Shown piece after piece: positions 43,306 to 51,660 of a stretch of DNA of 64,000 bases. This DNA is from an uncultured Eubacteriales bacterium. GTDB lineage: Bacteria; Bacillota; Clostridia; Oscillospirales; Acutalibacteraceae. Location: assembly GCA_900315605.1 (NCBI GenBank), contig OMZU01000005.1, positions 1 through 64,000 of the forward strand, read 5' to 3'. The translations under genes were made by a program, and so were the position numbers. Within the stretch, counting starts at the first letter, position 1. Every line of letters begins with the position of its first letter. The notes beneath the pieces are model-generated. The model did not search any database, had not been told where the DNA came from, and saw only the letters and a program-made list of their open reading frames with translations.

Positions 43306-44090
43306 TGTACGAAAAGGTCAATCCCGCGCACCCCGATAAAATCGCAGACAGGATTGCCGGCGCCTTAGTCGACCTTGCTTACGCAAAGGCTGACAACCCG
43401 AAGATTGCTGTTGAGGTTTTGATAGGTCACGGCGTGTGTCACATCATTGCGGAAACATCCGAGCATTTCACCTTGGCTGAGGTGCTTTCTGTCGTGGAGC
43501 GCATTGCAGGTCCCCTTGAGGTCGATTACCAAGAGGTCGCTCAGGATGTACATCTCGCGGCAAATCAGAACCGACACATTCGCTGCGGCGACAACGGTAT
43601 CTTTAAAGGAACACCCGTTACCGATGAACAGCGTGAACTCGCAACTGTCGCGGAGCGTCTGTATGATAAGTATCTGTGTGACGGCAAATATATCCAGACC
43701 AACGGTCACCTCATAATCTGCCAGAGCAACGCTGCGACAAGCGAACTCCGCAGGCTGTTCCCGAGAGCCGAAATCAATCCTCTCGGTGATTGGACGGGCG
43801 GCACTGACGTTGATACAGGCGCCACCAACCGCAAGCTCGGCTCGGATATGGGCGACAGCGTCACGGGTGGAGGTCTGCACGGCAAAGACCTGTCTAAGGC
43901 TGATGTCAGCGTAAACATCTACGCATGGATCATGGCTCAGGAAACCGGGCAGCCGGTGGAACTATGCTGTGCCATCGGTGATGAATTCGTTGACGGCATT
44001 CCCTATGAGGATATCGTGGGCATCGCTGAGGATTTCATTGATTCTCTCGGCGGCTTTGAGAAATTCGCGGAATGGGGTTTGATTCGATGA
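43305..44090 (+). CDS. Short phage S-adenosylmethionine synthetase
   Basis: 261 aa against about 390-400 for cellular MetK. Retained motifs: HPDKIADRIAGALVD at the N-terminus, CGDNGIFKG, and GGTDVDTGATNRKLG ... GGGLHGKDLSKADV near 165-200, matching the MetK active-site loops. It would make SAM from Met and ATP. Translation is coupled at both ends (TAATG with terS, ATGA with the methyltransferase). The direct link to two methyltransferases says its SAM feeds DNA methylation. Activity is not proven, since the middle part is shortened. Confidence 0.85.
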   Translation: MYEKVNPAHPDKIADRIAGALVDLAYAKADNPKIAVEVLIGHGVCHIIAETSEHFTLAEVLSVVERIAGPLEVDYQEVAQDVHLAANQNRHIRCGDNGIFKGTPVTDEQRELATVAERLYDKYLCDGKYIQTNGHLIICQSNAATSELRRLFPRAEINPLGDWTGGTDVDTGATNRKLGSDMGDSVTGGGLHGKDLSKADVSVNIYAWIMAQETGQPVELCCAIGDEFVDGIPYEDIVGIAEDFIDSLGGFEKFAEWGLIR

Positions 44091-45325
44091 TCACTACCAA
44101 AGAAATGCAGCTCGTTCCGATTGAAAAGTTAATACCTTACATCAATAACGCGCGGACGCATTCTCCTGAGCAGATTGCGAAACTCCGCGCGTCTTTGCGT
44201 GAGTTCGGTTTTATCAACCCGGTCATCATCGACAAGGACTATACCATCATCGCCGGTCACGGACGCTGTGCCGCTGCCAAAGAAGAAGGTCTGACCGAAG
44301 TGCCCTGCGTTCTCGCCAATCACCTGACAGATGCTCAGAAGAAAGCGTACATCATAGCTGATAACCGTATGGCGATGGACGCGGGCTGGGATGAAGAACT
44401 GTTGCGTGTTGAAATTGAGGCGTTGGAGGCTGAGGATTTCGACCCTCTGCTCACAGGCTTTGATGAGGATGAACTGTCTAAGCTGTTTGACGATGGTAAC
44501 GACACCAAAGACGATGATTTTGATGTTGACGCTGAACTCGAAAAGCCCGCTTTCACCAAGCCGGGTGATGTCTGGACGCTCGGCCGACACAGACTCGTCT
44601 GCGGCGACTCCACCGATCCCGCCACCTTCGATACGTTGATGGACGGTAAGAAAGCGAACCTCGTTATTACCGACCCTCCGTACAACGTGAACTACGAGGG
44701 CAGCGCCGGGAAAATCAAAAACGATAATATGGCTAATGACGCTTTTTATCAGTTCCTGCTCGATGCGTTCAAAAACACCGAGGCGGCTATGGATAACGAA
44801 GCGTCTATTTATGTGTTCCACGCGGATACCGAGGGCTTGAATTTCCGCAGAGCGTTTGCCGATGCAGGCTTCAACCTGTCCGGCTGCTGCATTTGGAAAA
44901 AGCAGTCACTCGTTTTAGGGCGCTCACCATACCAATGGCAGCACGAGCCGGTGCTGTTCGGTTGGAAGAAGAAAGGCAAGCATAAGTGGTATGCCGGCCG
45001 CAAGGAGACCACCATCTGGGAGTACGACAAGCCGAAGAAGAACGGCGATCACCCGACAATGAAACCGATACCGCTGCTTACGTATCCCATTCAGAATTCG
45101 TCCCTGACTAATTCAATCGTGCTTGACCCGTTTGGGGGTTCCGGCTCCACGCTCGTTGCCTGTGAGCAGACTGACCGTATCTGTTATACGATTGAGTTGG
45201 ACGAAAAATTCTGTGACGTTATCGTTAACCGCTATATCGAGCAGGTAGGCTCTGACAGCGATGTATCTGTTCTGCGGGACGGCGTCACGTTAACATACAA
45301 GGAGGTCGTGGCTGCTGATGAGTAA
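44087..45325 (+). CDS. ParB-N/DNA N4- or N6-methyltransferase fusion
   Basis: 412 aa from ATG 44087. N-terminal ParB/sulfiredoxin-like domain (about 6-105: LIPYINNARTHSPEQIAKL, IIAGHGRCAAAKEEG). Then a beta-class amino-methyltransferase with the catalytic motif VITDPPYNVNY near 195 and, C-terminal, the SAM-binding DPFGGSGSTLVACEQ near 347. Adenine-N6 versus cytosine-N4 cannot be decided. It lies between the SAM synthetase and the C5 methyltransferase with overlaps on both sides. Confidence 0.92.
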   Translation: MITTKEMQLVPIEKLIPYINNARTHSPEQIAKLRASLREFGFINPVIIDKDYTIIAGHGRCAAAKEEGLTEVPCVLANHLTDAQKKAYIIADNRMAMDAGWDEELLRVEIEALEAEDFDPLLTGFDEDELSKLFDDGNDTKDDDFDVDAELEKPAFTKPGDVWTLGRHRLVCGDSTDPATFDTLMDGKKANLVITDPPYNVNYEGSAGKIKNDNMANDAFYQFLLDAFKNTEAAMDNEASIYVFHADTEGLNFRRAFADAGFNLSGCCIWKKQSLVLGRSPYQWQHEPVLFGWKKKGKHKWYAGRKETTIWEYDKPKKNGDHPTMKPIPLLTYPIQNSSLTNSIVLDPFGGSGSTLVACEQTDRICYTIELDEKFCDVIVNRYIEQVGSDSDVSVLRDGVTLTYKEVVAADE

Positions 45326-47291
45326 AGAATTGACTCTCGGCAGTCTTTTTGACGGGTCGGGCGGATTCCCTCTGGCGGGTCTCCTGTCCGGTATCACTCC
45401 TGTCTGGGCTTCGGAAATTGAGCCGTTTCCCATCAGAGTGACAACAAAGCGACTGCCTTTCATGAAACACTACGGCGATATTTCCGCTATGAACGGAGCG
45501 GAAATCGAGCCTGTCGATATCATCACGTTTGGTTCACCATGCCAAGATATGTCAGTGGCAGGAAAACGAGCCGGGCTGGACGGCTCCCGATCCAATTTGT
45601 TCTATGAAGCTGTCCGAATCATAAAAGAAATGAGGTGCGCCACCAATGGCGAATATCCAAGATACATCGTCTGGGAAAACGTCCCCGGCGCGTTCAGTTC
45701 AAACAAGGGAGACGATTTCAGGTGCGTCCTCGAAAGCGTCTGCAAAATCAAAGACGAAACCGCTGTTATTCCTCAACCTGACAAGTGGCAGCCCGCGGGA
45801 GAAATCGTGGGAGATGATTACTCCATCGCGTGGAGAGTCATGGACGCGCAGTATTGGGGAGTTCCCCAACGCAGAAAACGTATCTTCCTTGTCGCGGATT
45901 TTGCAGGCAGGAGTGCCGGAAAAATACTATTTGACTCCGAAGGCCTGTCAGGGTATTCTGCGTCGAGCCTCCGTGCGTGGCAAGAAACTGCCTGCCGTTC
46001 TGGAGAAAGCCCTGATTCACCAAGCATCTGCCTGAACGACCAAGGTGGCTCCCGAATAGATGTCACCGAGGAAGTGACCAACACTCTCCGTGCAGAAGCC
46101 CATCACCCACCATGTGTAATGGACAACAAAGAAACCACAGGGGCACTTCGCACGGAAACATATTCTGCAGGCTTTTGTACCGAGCATTCGGCAAAGGCAC
46201 GTTCCATCGGTTATGAGGAAGAAAAGTCTCCTACGCTTCGAGCCGGAACTGTTCCGGCGGCCGTTTATGAAAACCACAGTCAGGACACCAGATATACGGG
46301 CCCCGTTGATGTTTCTCCCACCGTCAGTTCAACCTACGGTATGGGCGGGAACAATCAACCGTTTGTGGTTGAAACACCCAAGACGCTAAAAATCCGCTCC
46401 GGCTGTGACGGCGGCGGTAAAGGCGCGTTAATACAAGAGGATAAATCGGCAACGCTGTCATGCAATAATGACCAGACGCTTTTCGAGCCGAAGGTTTACG
46501 GTATCTGTTCAAAGCACAGCAACTCTATGAACTCCGGCAATCCGAGCAGCGGATTCTATGAAGCGGAAACCGCAAGGACAATCGACACGGGCAATCAGTC
46601 TCCCTGCAAAAATCAGGGCGGTATGGTCGTGGTCGCTGTTCAGGGTTCCATGATCGGCAGAGCAGATAAGAACGGACCCCAAGGCAGTGGCGTCAATGAG
46701 GATGTGTCTTTCACCTTGGACAGCTGTGACCGTCACGCTGTCGCTTACGGTATCGACCGCGCAGCGTATAACCAAGGCACTAACGCCAAATTCAATATCG
46801 CGGTTGAACCGGAACTCGAGCCGACCATCGTTGCGAAAGGTCCCGGCGCGGTAGGTCAGCCAATCTACCACTCGAGCAAGAACTCGTTTCAAACCAATTT
46901 CACTTCCGATGAGGCAACGGATACCCTTGTAGCAACCGATTACAAAGACCCGCCTGTTGTCGGCACGGAATACATTGTACGCAGGCTCACTCCAACTGAG
47001 TGTGCCAGACTGCAGGGCTTTCCCGATTGGTGGTGCGCAGACCTCGGCACGGAGAACCCGACCGAGGAAGATATTGCTTTCTGGCGCGGAGTATTTGAAA
47101 CGCATAGAAAGATAACGGGTACGTCCACCAAGCCAAAAACAGATAATCAGTTGATAAAATGGATAAAGAATCCTCACTCCGACTCGGCTGAGTACAAAAT
47201 GTGGGGCAACGGTATCAACCTGAATATCGCGGTTTTTGTGCTTTCGGGAATTGTATATAATGATTCAAGAGGTGAATCCGATGAGTTATGA
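45318..47291 (+). CDS. DNA cytosine-5 methyltransferase with repeat-rich insert
   Basis: 657 aa. C5-methyltransferase motifs: I LGSLFDGSGGFPLAG, IV FGSPCQDMSVAGKRAG (catalytic Cys near 75), VI WENVPGAF, VIII PQRRKRIFLVADF near 183, IX RRLTPTECARLQGFPDWW and X MWGNGINLNIAVFVL. Between VIII and IX lies an unusually long target-recognition region (about 220-550) built of imperfect repeats around S/T-x-T-L/I/V, e.g. TNTLRAE, SPTLRAG, SATLSCN, SFTLDSC, TDTLVAT. AAGGAGG lies before the ATG, which overlaps the previous gene. Confidence 0.93.
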   Translation: MSKELTLGSLFDGSGGFPLAGLLSGITPVWASEIEPFPIRVTTKRLPFMKHYGDISAMNGAEIEPVDIITFGSPCQDMSVAGKRAGLDGSRSNLFYEAVRIIKEMRCATNGEYPRYIVWENVPGAFSSNKGDDFRCVLESVCKIKDETAVIPQPDKWQPAGEIVGDDYSIAWRVMDAQYWGVPQRRKRIFLVADFAGRSAGKILFDSEGLSGYSASSLRAWQETACRSGESPDSPSICLNDQGGSRIDVTEEVTNTLRAEAHHPPCVMDNKETTGALRTETYSAGFCTEHSAKARSIGYEEEKSPTLRAGTVPAAVYENHSQDTRYTGPVDVSPTVSSTYGMGGNNQPFVVETPKTLKIRSGCDGGGKGALIQEDKSATLSCNNDQTLFEPKVYGICSKHSNSMNSGNPSSGFYEAETARTIDTGNQSPCKNQGGMVVVAVQGSMIGRADKNGPQGSGVNEDVSFTLDSCDRHAVAYGIDRAAYNQGTNAKFNIAVEPELEPTIVAKGPGAVGQPIYHSSKNSFQTNFTSDEATDTLVATDYKDPPVVGTEYIVRRLTPTECARLQGFPDWWCADLGTENPTEEDIAFWRGVFETHRKITGTSTKPKTDNQLIKWIKNPHSDSAEYKMWGNGINLNIAVFVLSGIVYNDSRGESDEL

Positions 47292-47415
47292 GCGTGTAAT
47301 CGAGTATCTTGAAATGATAAAGCTGGAATACCCCGGCGGTGATGTGTGCGAAGCCTGTGACAGAGCTATTGCGGCCGTTGAACTTGAAAGACAAATGTGT
47401 ACTACTGACGAATAG
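47281..47415 (+). CDS. 44-aa phage protein
   Basis: GAGGTG lies 7 bases before ATG 47281; the gene overlaps the C5 methyltransferase end by 11 bases. Reads SYERVIEYLEMIKLEYP ... CEACDRAIAAVELERQ, helical with two Cys in CEAC. Function unknown, but the overlap and ribosome binding site support a real gene. Confidence 0.6.
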   Translation: MSYERVIEYLEMIKLEYPGGDVCEACDRAIAAVELERQMCTTDE

Positions 47416-47453
47416 TCACAAATAATACCTGTGTTCTTCTGTATTATTCACAC

Positions 47454-47482
47454 TTGATAATCGGCGCAAGTGACGGTAATAT
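47454..47482 (+). promoter_or_regulatory. Repeated-type promoter 1
   Basis: TTGATA, exact 17-base spacer, TAATAT; -10 to ATG 31 bases. Same architecture as 48697-48725 and 49427-49455. Confidence 0.8.
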
Positions 47483-47513
47483 GTGACTACCAAAATTAAA
47501 GGAGGACTTCACA

Positions 47514-48200
47514 ATGTCAACATTCACAGCAGAATTCAACGTCACAGGCGCACGTCGCAAGGAACTCGTCACCCGCATTTCAGAGGCTATGGAATGCCCG
47601 GCAAAATACCAAGGCGCACCTTCATTTGCCTACATGGTCGACTACATCACCATCGACCGCAACGGCACCGTCAGCTTTGACGACAGAGCCGACAGCGAGG
47701 AGATCGAACACCTTTTTGATTACCTCGATGAGCACGGCTTTGGCGCGGAGCGCAAGGAAGCCGAAGCAACCGAAGAAGAACCCTCGGGGCTTACGATTCG
47801 GGTTCCGAAAGACAAGGTCGGCGTCAAGAACCTTTGCCTGATTCTTCTCGGCAAGGGAGCCTTGATCAAAAAGGCTCTGGGGCTTAATGACCTTCCGCTG
47901 GAAGAGGACGGTGACGAGATTACATTTCCTTGGTTCAGCGATGTCGGCAAACTCGATCCCGATGAGGTGAAAGCCTACACTGATTTCATCGGCAAGCTGT
48001 GCGAGTTCAGCGCGAACGCCAAGCGCGTATCAATGAAAGAAAAAGCGGTGGACAACGAGAAATACGCCTTCCGCTGCTTCCTTCTCCGCCTCGGCTTTAT
48101 CGGAGCGGACTTCAAGACCGACCGCAAAATACTCCTCAGAAACCTTGACGGTTCGAGCGCATTTAGGGATGGAGGTGCTGACGATGAAAATGCCGAGTAA
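47514..48200 (+). CDS. Hypothetical phage/element protein
   Basis: 228 aa. N-terminal part TFTAEFNVTGARRKELV with AYMVDYITIDRNGTVSFDDR (about 1-70), an acidic linker, then LTIRVPKDKVGVKNLCLIL and a helical C-terminal part (AKRVSMKEKAVDNEKYAFRC). It looks like proteins carried in Clostridia phages and conjugative elements, but I cannot name the function. AAAGGAGG before the ATG; controlled by promoter 1; head of a three-gene run with DUF4314 and DUF5049. Confidence 0.7.
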   Translation: MSTFTAEFNVTGARRKELVTRISEAMECPAKYQGAPSFAYMVDYITIDRNGTVSFDDRADSEEIEHLFDYLDEHGFGAERKEAEATEEEPSGLTIRVPKDKVGVKNLCLILLGKGALIKKALGLNDLPLEEDGDEITFPWFSDVGKLDPDEVKAYTDFIGKLCEFSANAKRVSMKEKAVDNEKYAFRCFLLRLGFIGADFKTDRKILLRNLDGSSAFRDGGADDENAE

Positions 48201-48420
48201 ACATCGCATCGCTTTCCTGCGGGAGCAATACCCCGCAGGCACCCGTGTAGCTTTGGTCGCTATGGACGATGCCCAAGCGCCTCCTGTCGGGACGAAAGGA
48301 ACCGTTCTCGCGGTCGATGATATTGGCAGCCTAATAATGCGCTGGGACAACGGCAGCGGATTGAACGTTGTGCTTGACGGCGGCGACCGTGTTTGCAAAC
48401 TTGACGAGGTGGACGAATGA
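48184..48420 (+). CDS. DUF4314 protein
   Basis: 78 aa from ATG 48184 (GGAGGTG upstream). AGTRVALVAMDDAQAPPVG, TKGTVLAVDDIGSLIMRWD and GSGLNVVLDGGDRVCKL are the DUF4314 pattern, a small beta-barrel-like domain found in phages. Overlaps both neighbours. Function unknown. Confidence 0.88.
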   Translation: MKMPSKHRIAFLREQYPAGTRVALVAMDDAQAPPVGTKGTVLAVDDIGSLIMRWDNGSGLNVVLDGGDRVCKLDEVDE

Positions 48421-48602
48421 AAGTGACCGATACCATTATGGATCAAATCCTCGCAATCCGCGATACAGGGCTGACCAATATGTTCGCCGTCAATACGGTG
48501 CAGCGTCTCGCTTATGACCGCAATTACTTTGAGTTGGTAATGTTCATTGAGAACGAGCCAGCCGCTTATGTAAAATTCATTATGACGGGCGACCGCTCAT
48601 AA
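48417..48602 (+). CDS. DUF5049 protein
   Basis: 61 aa. VTDTIMDQILAIRDTGLTNMF and AYDRNYFELVMFIENEP fit DUF5049, usually the gene right after DUF4314. The start overlaps the DUF4314 stop by 4 bases. Function unknown. Confidence 0.85.
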   Translation: MKVTDTIMDQILAIRDTGLTNMFAVNTVQRLAYDRNYFELVMFIENEPAAYVKFIMTGDRS

Positions 48603-48624
48603 ACCTTTCTTCCTGCCGGGAACG

Positions 48625-48640
48625 GAGCCGAAAAAGGCTC
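48625..48640 (+). terminator. GAGCC/GGCTC hairpin, copy 1
   Basis: GAGCC-gaaaaa-GGCTC, then TGTTTCTC. Nearly the same hairpin follows the genes ending at 49335 and 49924 (49356-49369, 49944-49957). Confidence 0.55.
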
Positions 48641-48658
48641 TGTTTCTCGTGGTACATT

Positions 48659-48725
48659 TACACAATTATCTATTTTATCCTTGTGTAGTATATTCGTTGA
48701 TATATCTCTCTTTTAGAGTTAATAT
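48659..48725 (+). promoter_or_regulatory. Operator and repeated-type promoter 2
   Basis: Inverted repeat TACACAA (48659-48665), 15 bases, TTGTGTA (48681-48687); then TTGATA (48697-48702), 17 bases, TAATAT (48720-48725). -10 to ATG 32 bases. Confidence 0.8.
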
Positions 48726-48757
48726 GTACCTACCGAATTTGAAGGGAGACATTAACC

Positions 48758-49066
48758 ATGACAAGAGCAGAAAGAAACGAGTACAACTACATTAAGCGCA
48801 ACCTGAAAAACCTCGGCGAGAACCCCTACGGCGCACAGCTGACAATCCGCACCGACGCTGGACGCGAGTATAAGCAGGCGCTCCACGAGTTCTACACAAG
48901 CCTCGGTTTTCACCCGGCAAGCGTCAGAGTCGACACGCATTGGTTCGACGACCAAGAGCGCATTGTTTACATCTACGGAATCTACTGCGGCGAGGAAAAT
49001 CAGGTTCACTGGTCGCAGCTTTACACCAAAGAGGAAAAAGATCGCTTCGCCGCGGCTTTACGGTAA
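48758..49066 (+). CDS. Hypothetical accessory phage protein
   Basis: 102 aa. ERNEYNYIKRNLKNLGENPYG, ALHEFYTSLGFHPASVRVD, WFDDQERIVYIYGIYCG and WSQLYTKEEKDRF; small alpha/beta protein, family not recognised. GGGAG before the ATG. Behind promoter 2 with its inverted repeat. Followed after 14 bases by another small gene. Confidence 0.7.
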   Translation: MTRAERNEYNYIKRNLKNLGENPYGAQLTIRTDAGREYKQALHEFYTSLGFHPASVRVDTHWFDDQERIVYIYGIYCGEENQVHWSQLYTKEEKDRFAAALR

Positions 49067-49080
49067 AGGAGGAGTCGACC

Positions 49081-49335
49081 ATGAGAGATTTTACAACGAT
49101 GGAACACCTGCAGGAAAGGGTTTCAAGCTACGGCGCGGTTTTAAGATACAACGACAGGGTGTTCGTTACCGATATCACCCACACCGGACAGTTCCGGGCA
49201 TCAATTTATGAGTTTGTTGATGAGCCGGACGTTGATTTTGACCAAATCGAATGCAGGTTGTTCCTCATTGATACCTCGCACAAAGCATTCGAGGACGCGG
49301 GTCACGCAGTCGCTTGGTGCCTTAGGCAGAAATGA
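49081..49335 (+). CDS. Hypothetical accessory phage protein
   Basis: 84 aa. HLQERVSSYGAVLRYNDRVFV, FRASIYEFVDEPDVDFDQI, FEDAGHAVAWCLRQK. AAAGGAGG before the ATG. Second gene behind promoter 2. The Tyr/Asp-rich composition is like that of its neighbours; no known function. Confidence 0.7.
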   Translation: MRDFTTMEHLQERVSSYGAVLRYNDRVFVTDITHTGQFRASIYEFVDEPDVDFDQIECRLFLIDTSHKAFEDAGHAVAWCLRQK

Positions 49336-49355
49336 ACCGGTAAAACACGGTAGCG

Positions 49356-49369
49356 GAGCCGAAAGGCTC
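49356..49369 (+). terminator. GAGCC/GGCTC hairpin, copy 2
   Basis: GAGCC-gaaa-GGCTC then TGTTGCTCG. A short stem without a strong T-run, so terminator activity is uncertain. Confidence 0.5.
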
Positions 49370-49388
49370 TGTTGCTCGTAGAATAAAC

Positions 49389-49455
49389 TACACAATAATA
49401 AACATTTTCCTTGTGTACAATATAGCTTGATAAATCCTCCGTTTGACGGTAATAT
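49389..49455 (+). promoter_or_regulatory. Operator and repeated-type promoter 3
   Basis: TACACAA (49389-49395), 15 bases, TTGTGTA (49411-49417); TTGATA (49427-49432), 17 bases, TAATAT (49450-49455). -10 to ATG 31 bases. Spacings equal those of promoter 2. Confidence 0.82.
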
Positions 49456-49486
49456 ACAGTCACCAAAACAACAGGAGGTCATCAAA

Positions 49487-49924
49487 ATGACAAACAACTT
49501 CATCGCAGAGTACAACGAACTCACAAACATCCGCAACGCTTACGACAGAGCCGAGAGCGAAGTCGAAAAGAACGCCGCCCGCGGGGATTTCAAAGCCTTC
49601 AAAGAGCGGATCGCCGCAAAGGGAAACGACTACGCAAAATACTTCTGGATTTTCGAGGACGCTTGGAGAAGAGGCAACAACTACATTGATTTCAGCGACG
49701 TGATCAGGGACGAGGATGTTCCGAACATGATTACCACCTTAAGAACCCTCGGCTTCAGAAAATTCACCTTTTCCTCCTCTTGGTCGAGCGCGGTTGAAAC
49801 CGCATGGCTTTTCACCAAAAACGGATGCCTGCTTGAGGGTATGGTTGAAATCAACAGCAAGCACAAGGATTTTGAAACAGACGAGTACGAAAGAATCCCC
49901 GCGTACCTCTTCAACCTCAACTAA
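49487..49924 (+). CDS. DUF7698-like accessory protein
   Basis: 145 aa from ATG 49487 (AGGAGG upstream). YNELTNIRNAYDRAESEVEK, YAKYFWIFEDAWRRGNNYID, MITTLRTLGFRKFTFSSSWSS and AWLFTKNGCLLEGMVEIN. It resembles proteins in the DUF7698 group on Clostridia elements; the assignment is from memory of the pattern. Controlled by promoter 3. Followed by hairpin copy 3 and a terminator. Confidence 0.68.
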   Translation: MTNNFIAEYNELTNIRNAYDRAESEVEKNAARGDFKAFKERIAAKGNDYAKYFWIFEDAWRRGNNYIDFSDVIRDEDVPNMITTLRTLGFRKFTFSSSWSSAVETAWLFTKNGCLLEGMVEINSKHKDFETDEYERIPAYLFNLN

Positions 49925-49943
49925 ACAACCCTATTCGGGAATC

Positions 49944-49957
49944 GAGCCGAGAGGCTC
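49944..49957 (+). terminator. GAGCC/GGCTC hairpin, copy 3
   Basis: GAGCC-gaga-GGCTC then TTTTCCTC. Confidence 0.5.
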
Positions 49958-49968
49958 TTTTCCTCTCT

Positions 49969-49990
49969 ACAGCCCACGGGCTGTTTTTTT
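49969..49990 (+). terminator. Terminator before the large terminase
   Basis: ACAGCCC/GGGCTGT followed by a 7-8 base T-run. It isolates the accessory block from the packaging and head genes. Confidence 0.8.
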
Positions 49991-50007
49991 ATGCCCGAAA
50001 AAAGGAG

Positions 50008-51618
50008 GTGGCAGATATACGAAAGCTAAAAAAGTACAAACCAACCAAGTTCAAAGCAAAGAACTCTGTGTACGATAAGGATTCAGCTGATTTCGCCGTG
50101 AAGTTTATCGAATGCCTCTGCCACACCAAAGGTAAGTGGGCAGGTCAGAAATTTGAGTTGATAGATTGGCAGGAACAGATAATCCGCGACCTGTTCGGCA
50201 TACTCAAGCCGAACGGCTACAGACAATTCAATACCGCGTATGTAGAGATACCGAAGAAGATGGGCAAATCGGAGTTAGCCGCTGCGATTGCCCTTTTGTT
50301 ATGTTGCGGAGATGGTGAACAGCGCGCCGAGGTTTACGGCTGTGCCGCTGACCGAAATCAGGCAAGCATCGTATTTGACGTTGCCGCTGACATGGTTCAA
50401 CTATGCCCTGATTTGGAAAAGCGCGTCCAGATATACAAGTCAAACAAGAAACTCGTGTACCTTCCGACCAACAGCTTTTATCAGGTGCTTTCGGCAGAAG
50501 CCTACTCCAAGCACGGTCTGAATGTTCACGGAGTTGTGTTCGATGAGCTTCACGCGCAGCCGAACAGGAAACTTTACGATGTTATGACAAAAGGTTCCGG
50601 CGATGCCCGAATGCAGCCGCTGTACTTCCTTATTACGACAGCCGGAAACAATACCGAATCCATCGGTTATGAGATTCACCAAAAGGCAAAGGACATCCTT
50701 GAGGGCAGAAAAATCGATCCTACCTTCTATCCCGTAATATACGGTGCTGAGGAGGGTGATGATTGGACAGACCCCAAGGTGTGGAAAAAAGCCAATCCCT
50801 CGCTCGGCATTACCGTTGGCATCGACAAAGTGCGTGATGCCTGCGAGTCCGCCAAACAGAATCCTGCGGAAGAAAACTCGTTCCGGCAGCTGCGCCTTAA
50901 CCAATGGGTAAAACAATCCGTTCGGTGGATGCCGATGGACAAGTGGGATAAATGCGCGTTCGCTGCCGACCCTTCACAGCTTGAAGGAAGAGTCTGCTAC
51001 GGCGGTCTTGACCTCTCCTCCACAACGGATATAACGGCGTTTGTGCTTGTGTTCCCGCCGGAGGACGAGGATGACAAATACATTGTTCTCCCGTATTTCT
51101 GGATACCGGAAGAGAATATGCAAATCCGCGTCAACCGTGACCGTGTGCCGTATGACCTCTGGGAGCGTCAGGGTTATTTGCAGACCACCGAAGGAAACGT
51201 TATACATTACGGATTTATTGAGAAGTTCATAGAGCAACTTGGAGAACGGTACAACATTCGGGAGATTGCTTTTGACCGTTGGGGTGCCGTACAGATGGTT
51301 CAAAACCTCGAGGGTATGGGCTTTACCGTTGTTCCTTTCGGACAGGGATTCAAAGATATGTCTCCGCCAACAAAAGAATTGATGAAGCTCGTCCTTGAGG
51401 AGCGTATCGCTCACGGCGGTCACCCGGTTCTGCGGTGGATGATGGACAACATCTTCATTCGCACCGATCCTGCCGGCAACATCAAAGCCGACAAAGAAAA
51501 ATCAACGGAAAAGATAGACGGCGCCGTTGCCACGATTATGGCTCTTGATAGAGCAATTCGCTGCGGCAATAACACCGGAGCCTCGGTTTATGATAACCGC
51601 GGGCTTCTTTTTATATAG
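50008..51618 (+). CDS. Terminase large subunit
   Basis: 536 aa. Packaging motor and nuclease. ATPase: EIPKKMGKSELAAAIAL (Walker A) near 75 and VVFDELHAQP (Walker B) near 180. RNase H-like nuclease: GGLDLSSTTDITAF near 333, EIAFDRWGAVQ near 420, and DGAVATIMALDRA near 510 supply the acidic residues. The written start GTG 50008 overlaps AAAGGAGG; the codon at ideal distance (50017) is ATA, so the true start is unclear. Confidence 0.93.
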   Translation: MADIRKLKKYKPTKFKAKNSVYDKDSADFAVKFIECLCHTKGKWAGQKFELIDWQEQIIRDLFGILKPNGYRQFNTAYVEIPKKMGKSELAAAIALLLCCGDGEQRAEVYGCAADRNQASIVFDVAADMVQLCPDLEKRVQIYKSNKKLVYLPTNSFYQVLSAEAYSKHGLNVHGVVFDELHAQPNRKLYDVMTKGSGDARMQPLYFLITTAGNNTESIGYEIHQKAKDILEGRKIDPTFYPVIYGAEEGDDWTDPKVWKKANPSLGITVGIDKVRDACESAKQNPAEENSFRQLRLNQWVKQSVRWMPMDKWDKCAFAADPSQLEGRVCYGGLDLSSTTDITAFVLVFPPEDEDDKYIVLPYFWIPEENMQIRVNRDRVPYDLWERQGYLQTTEGNVIHYGFIEKFIEQLGERYNIREIAFDRWGAVQMVQNLEGMGFTVVPFGQGFKDMSPPTKELMKLVLEERIAHGGHPVLRWMMDNIFIRTDPAGNIKADKEKSTEKIDGAVATIMALDRAIRCGNNTGASVYDNRGLLFI

Positions 51619-51660
51619 TTATCAACACACAATTTCAAATATACGCAGGAGGAATAATTT

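Noticed and set aside
43200..43310. SAM riboswitch before the phage SAM synthetase
   Set aside because: The gene starts inside the stop of the small terminase gene (TAATG); there is no leader in which a riboswitch could fold.
45318..47291. Frameshift or chimaera explaining the long C5-methyltransferase
   Set aside because: The frame is continuous and all motifs I to X are present in order; the extra length is an in-frame repeat region.
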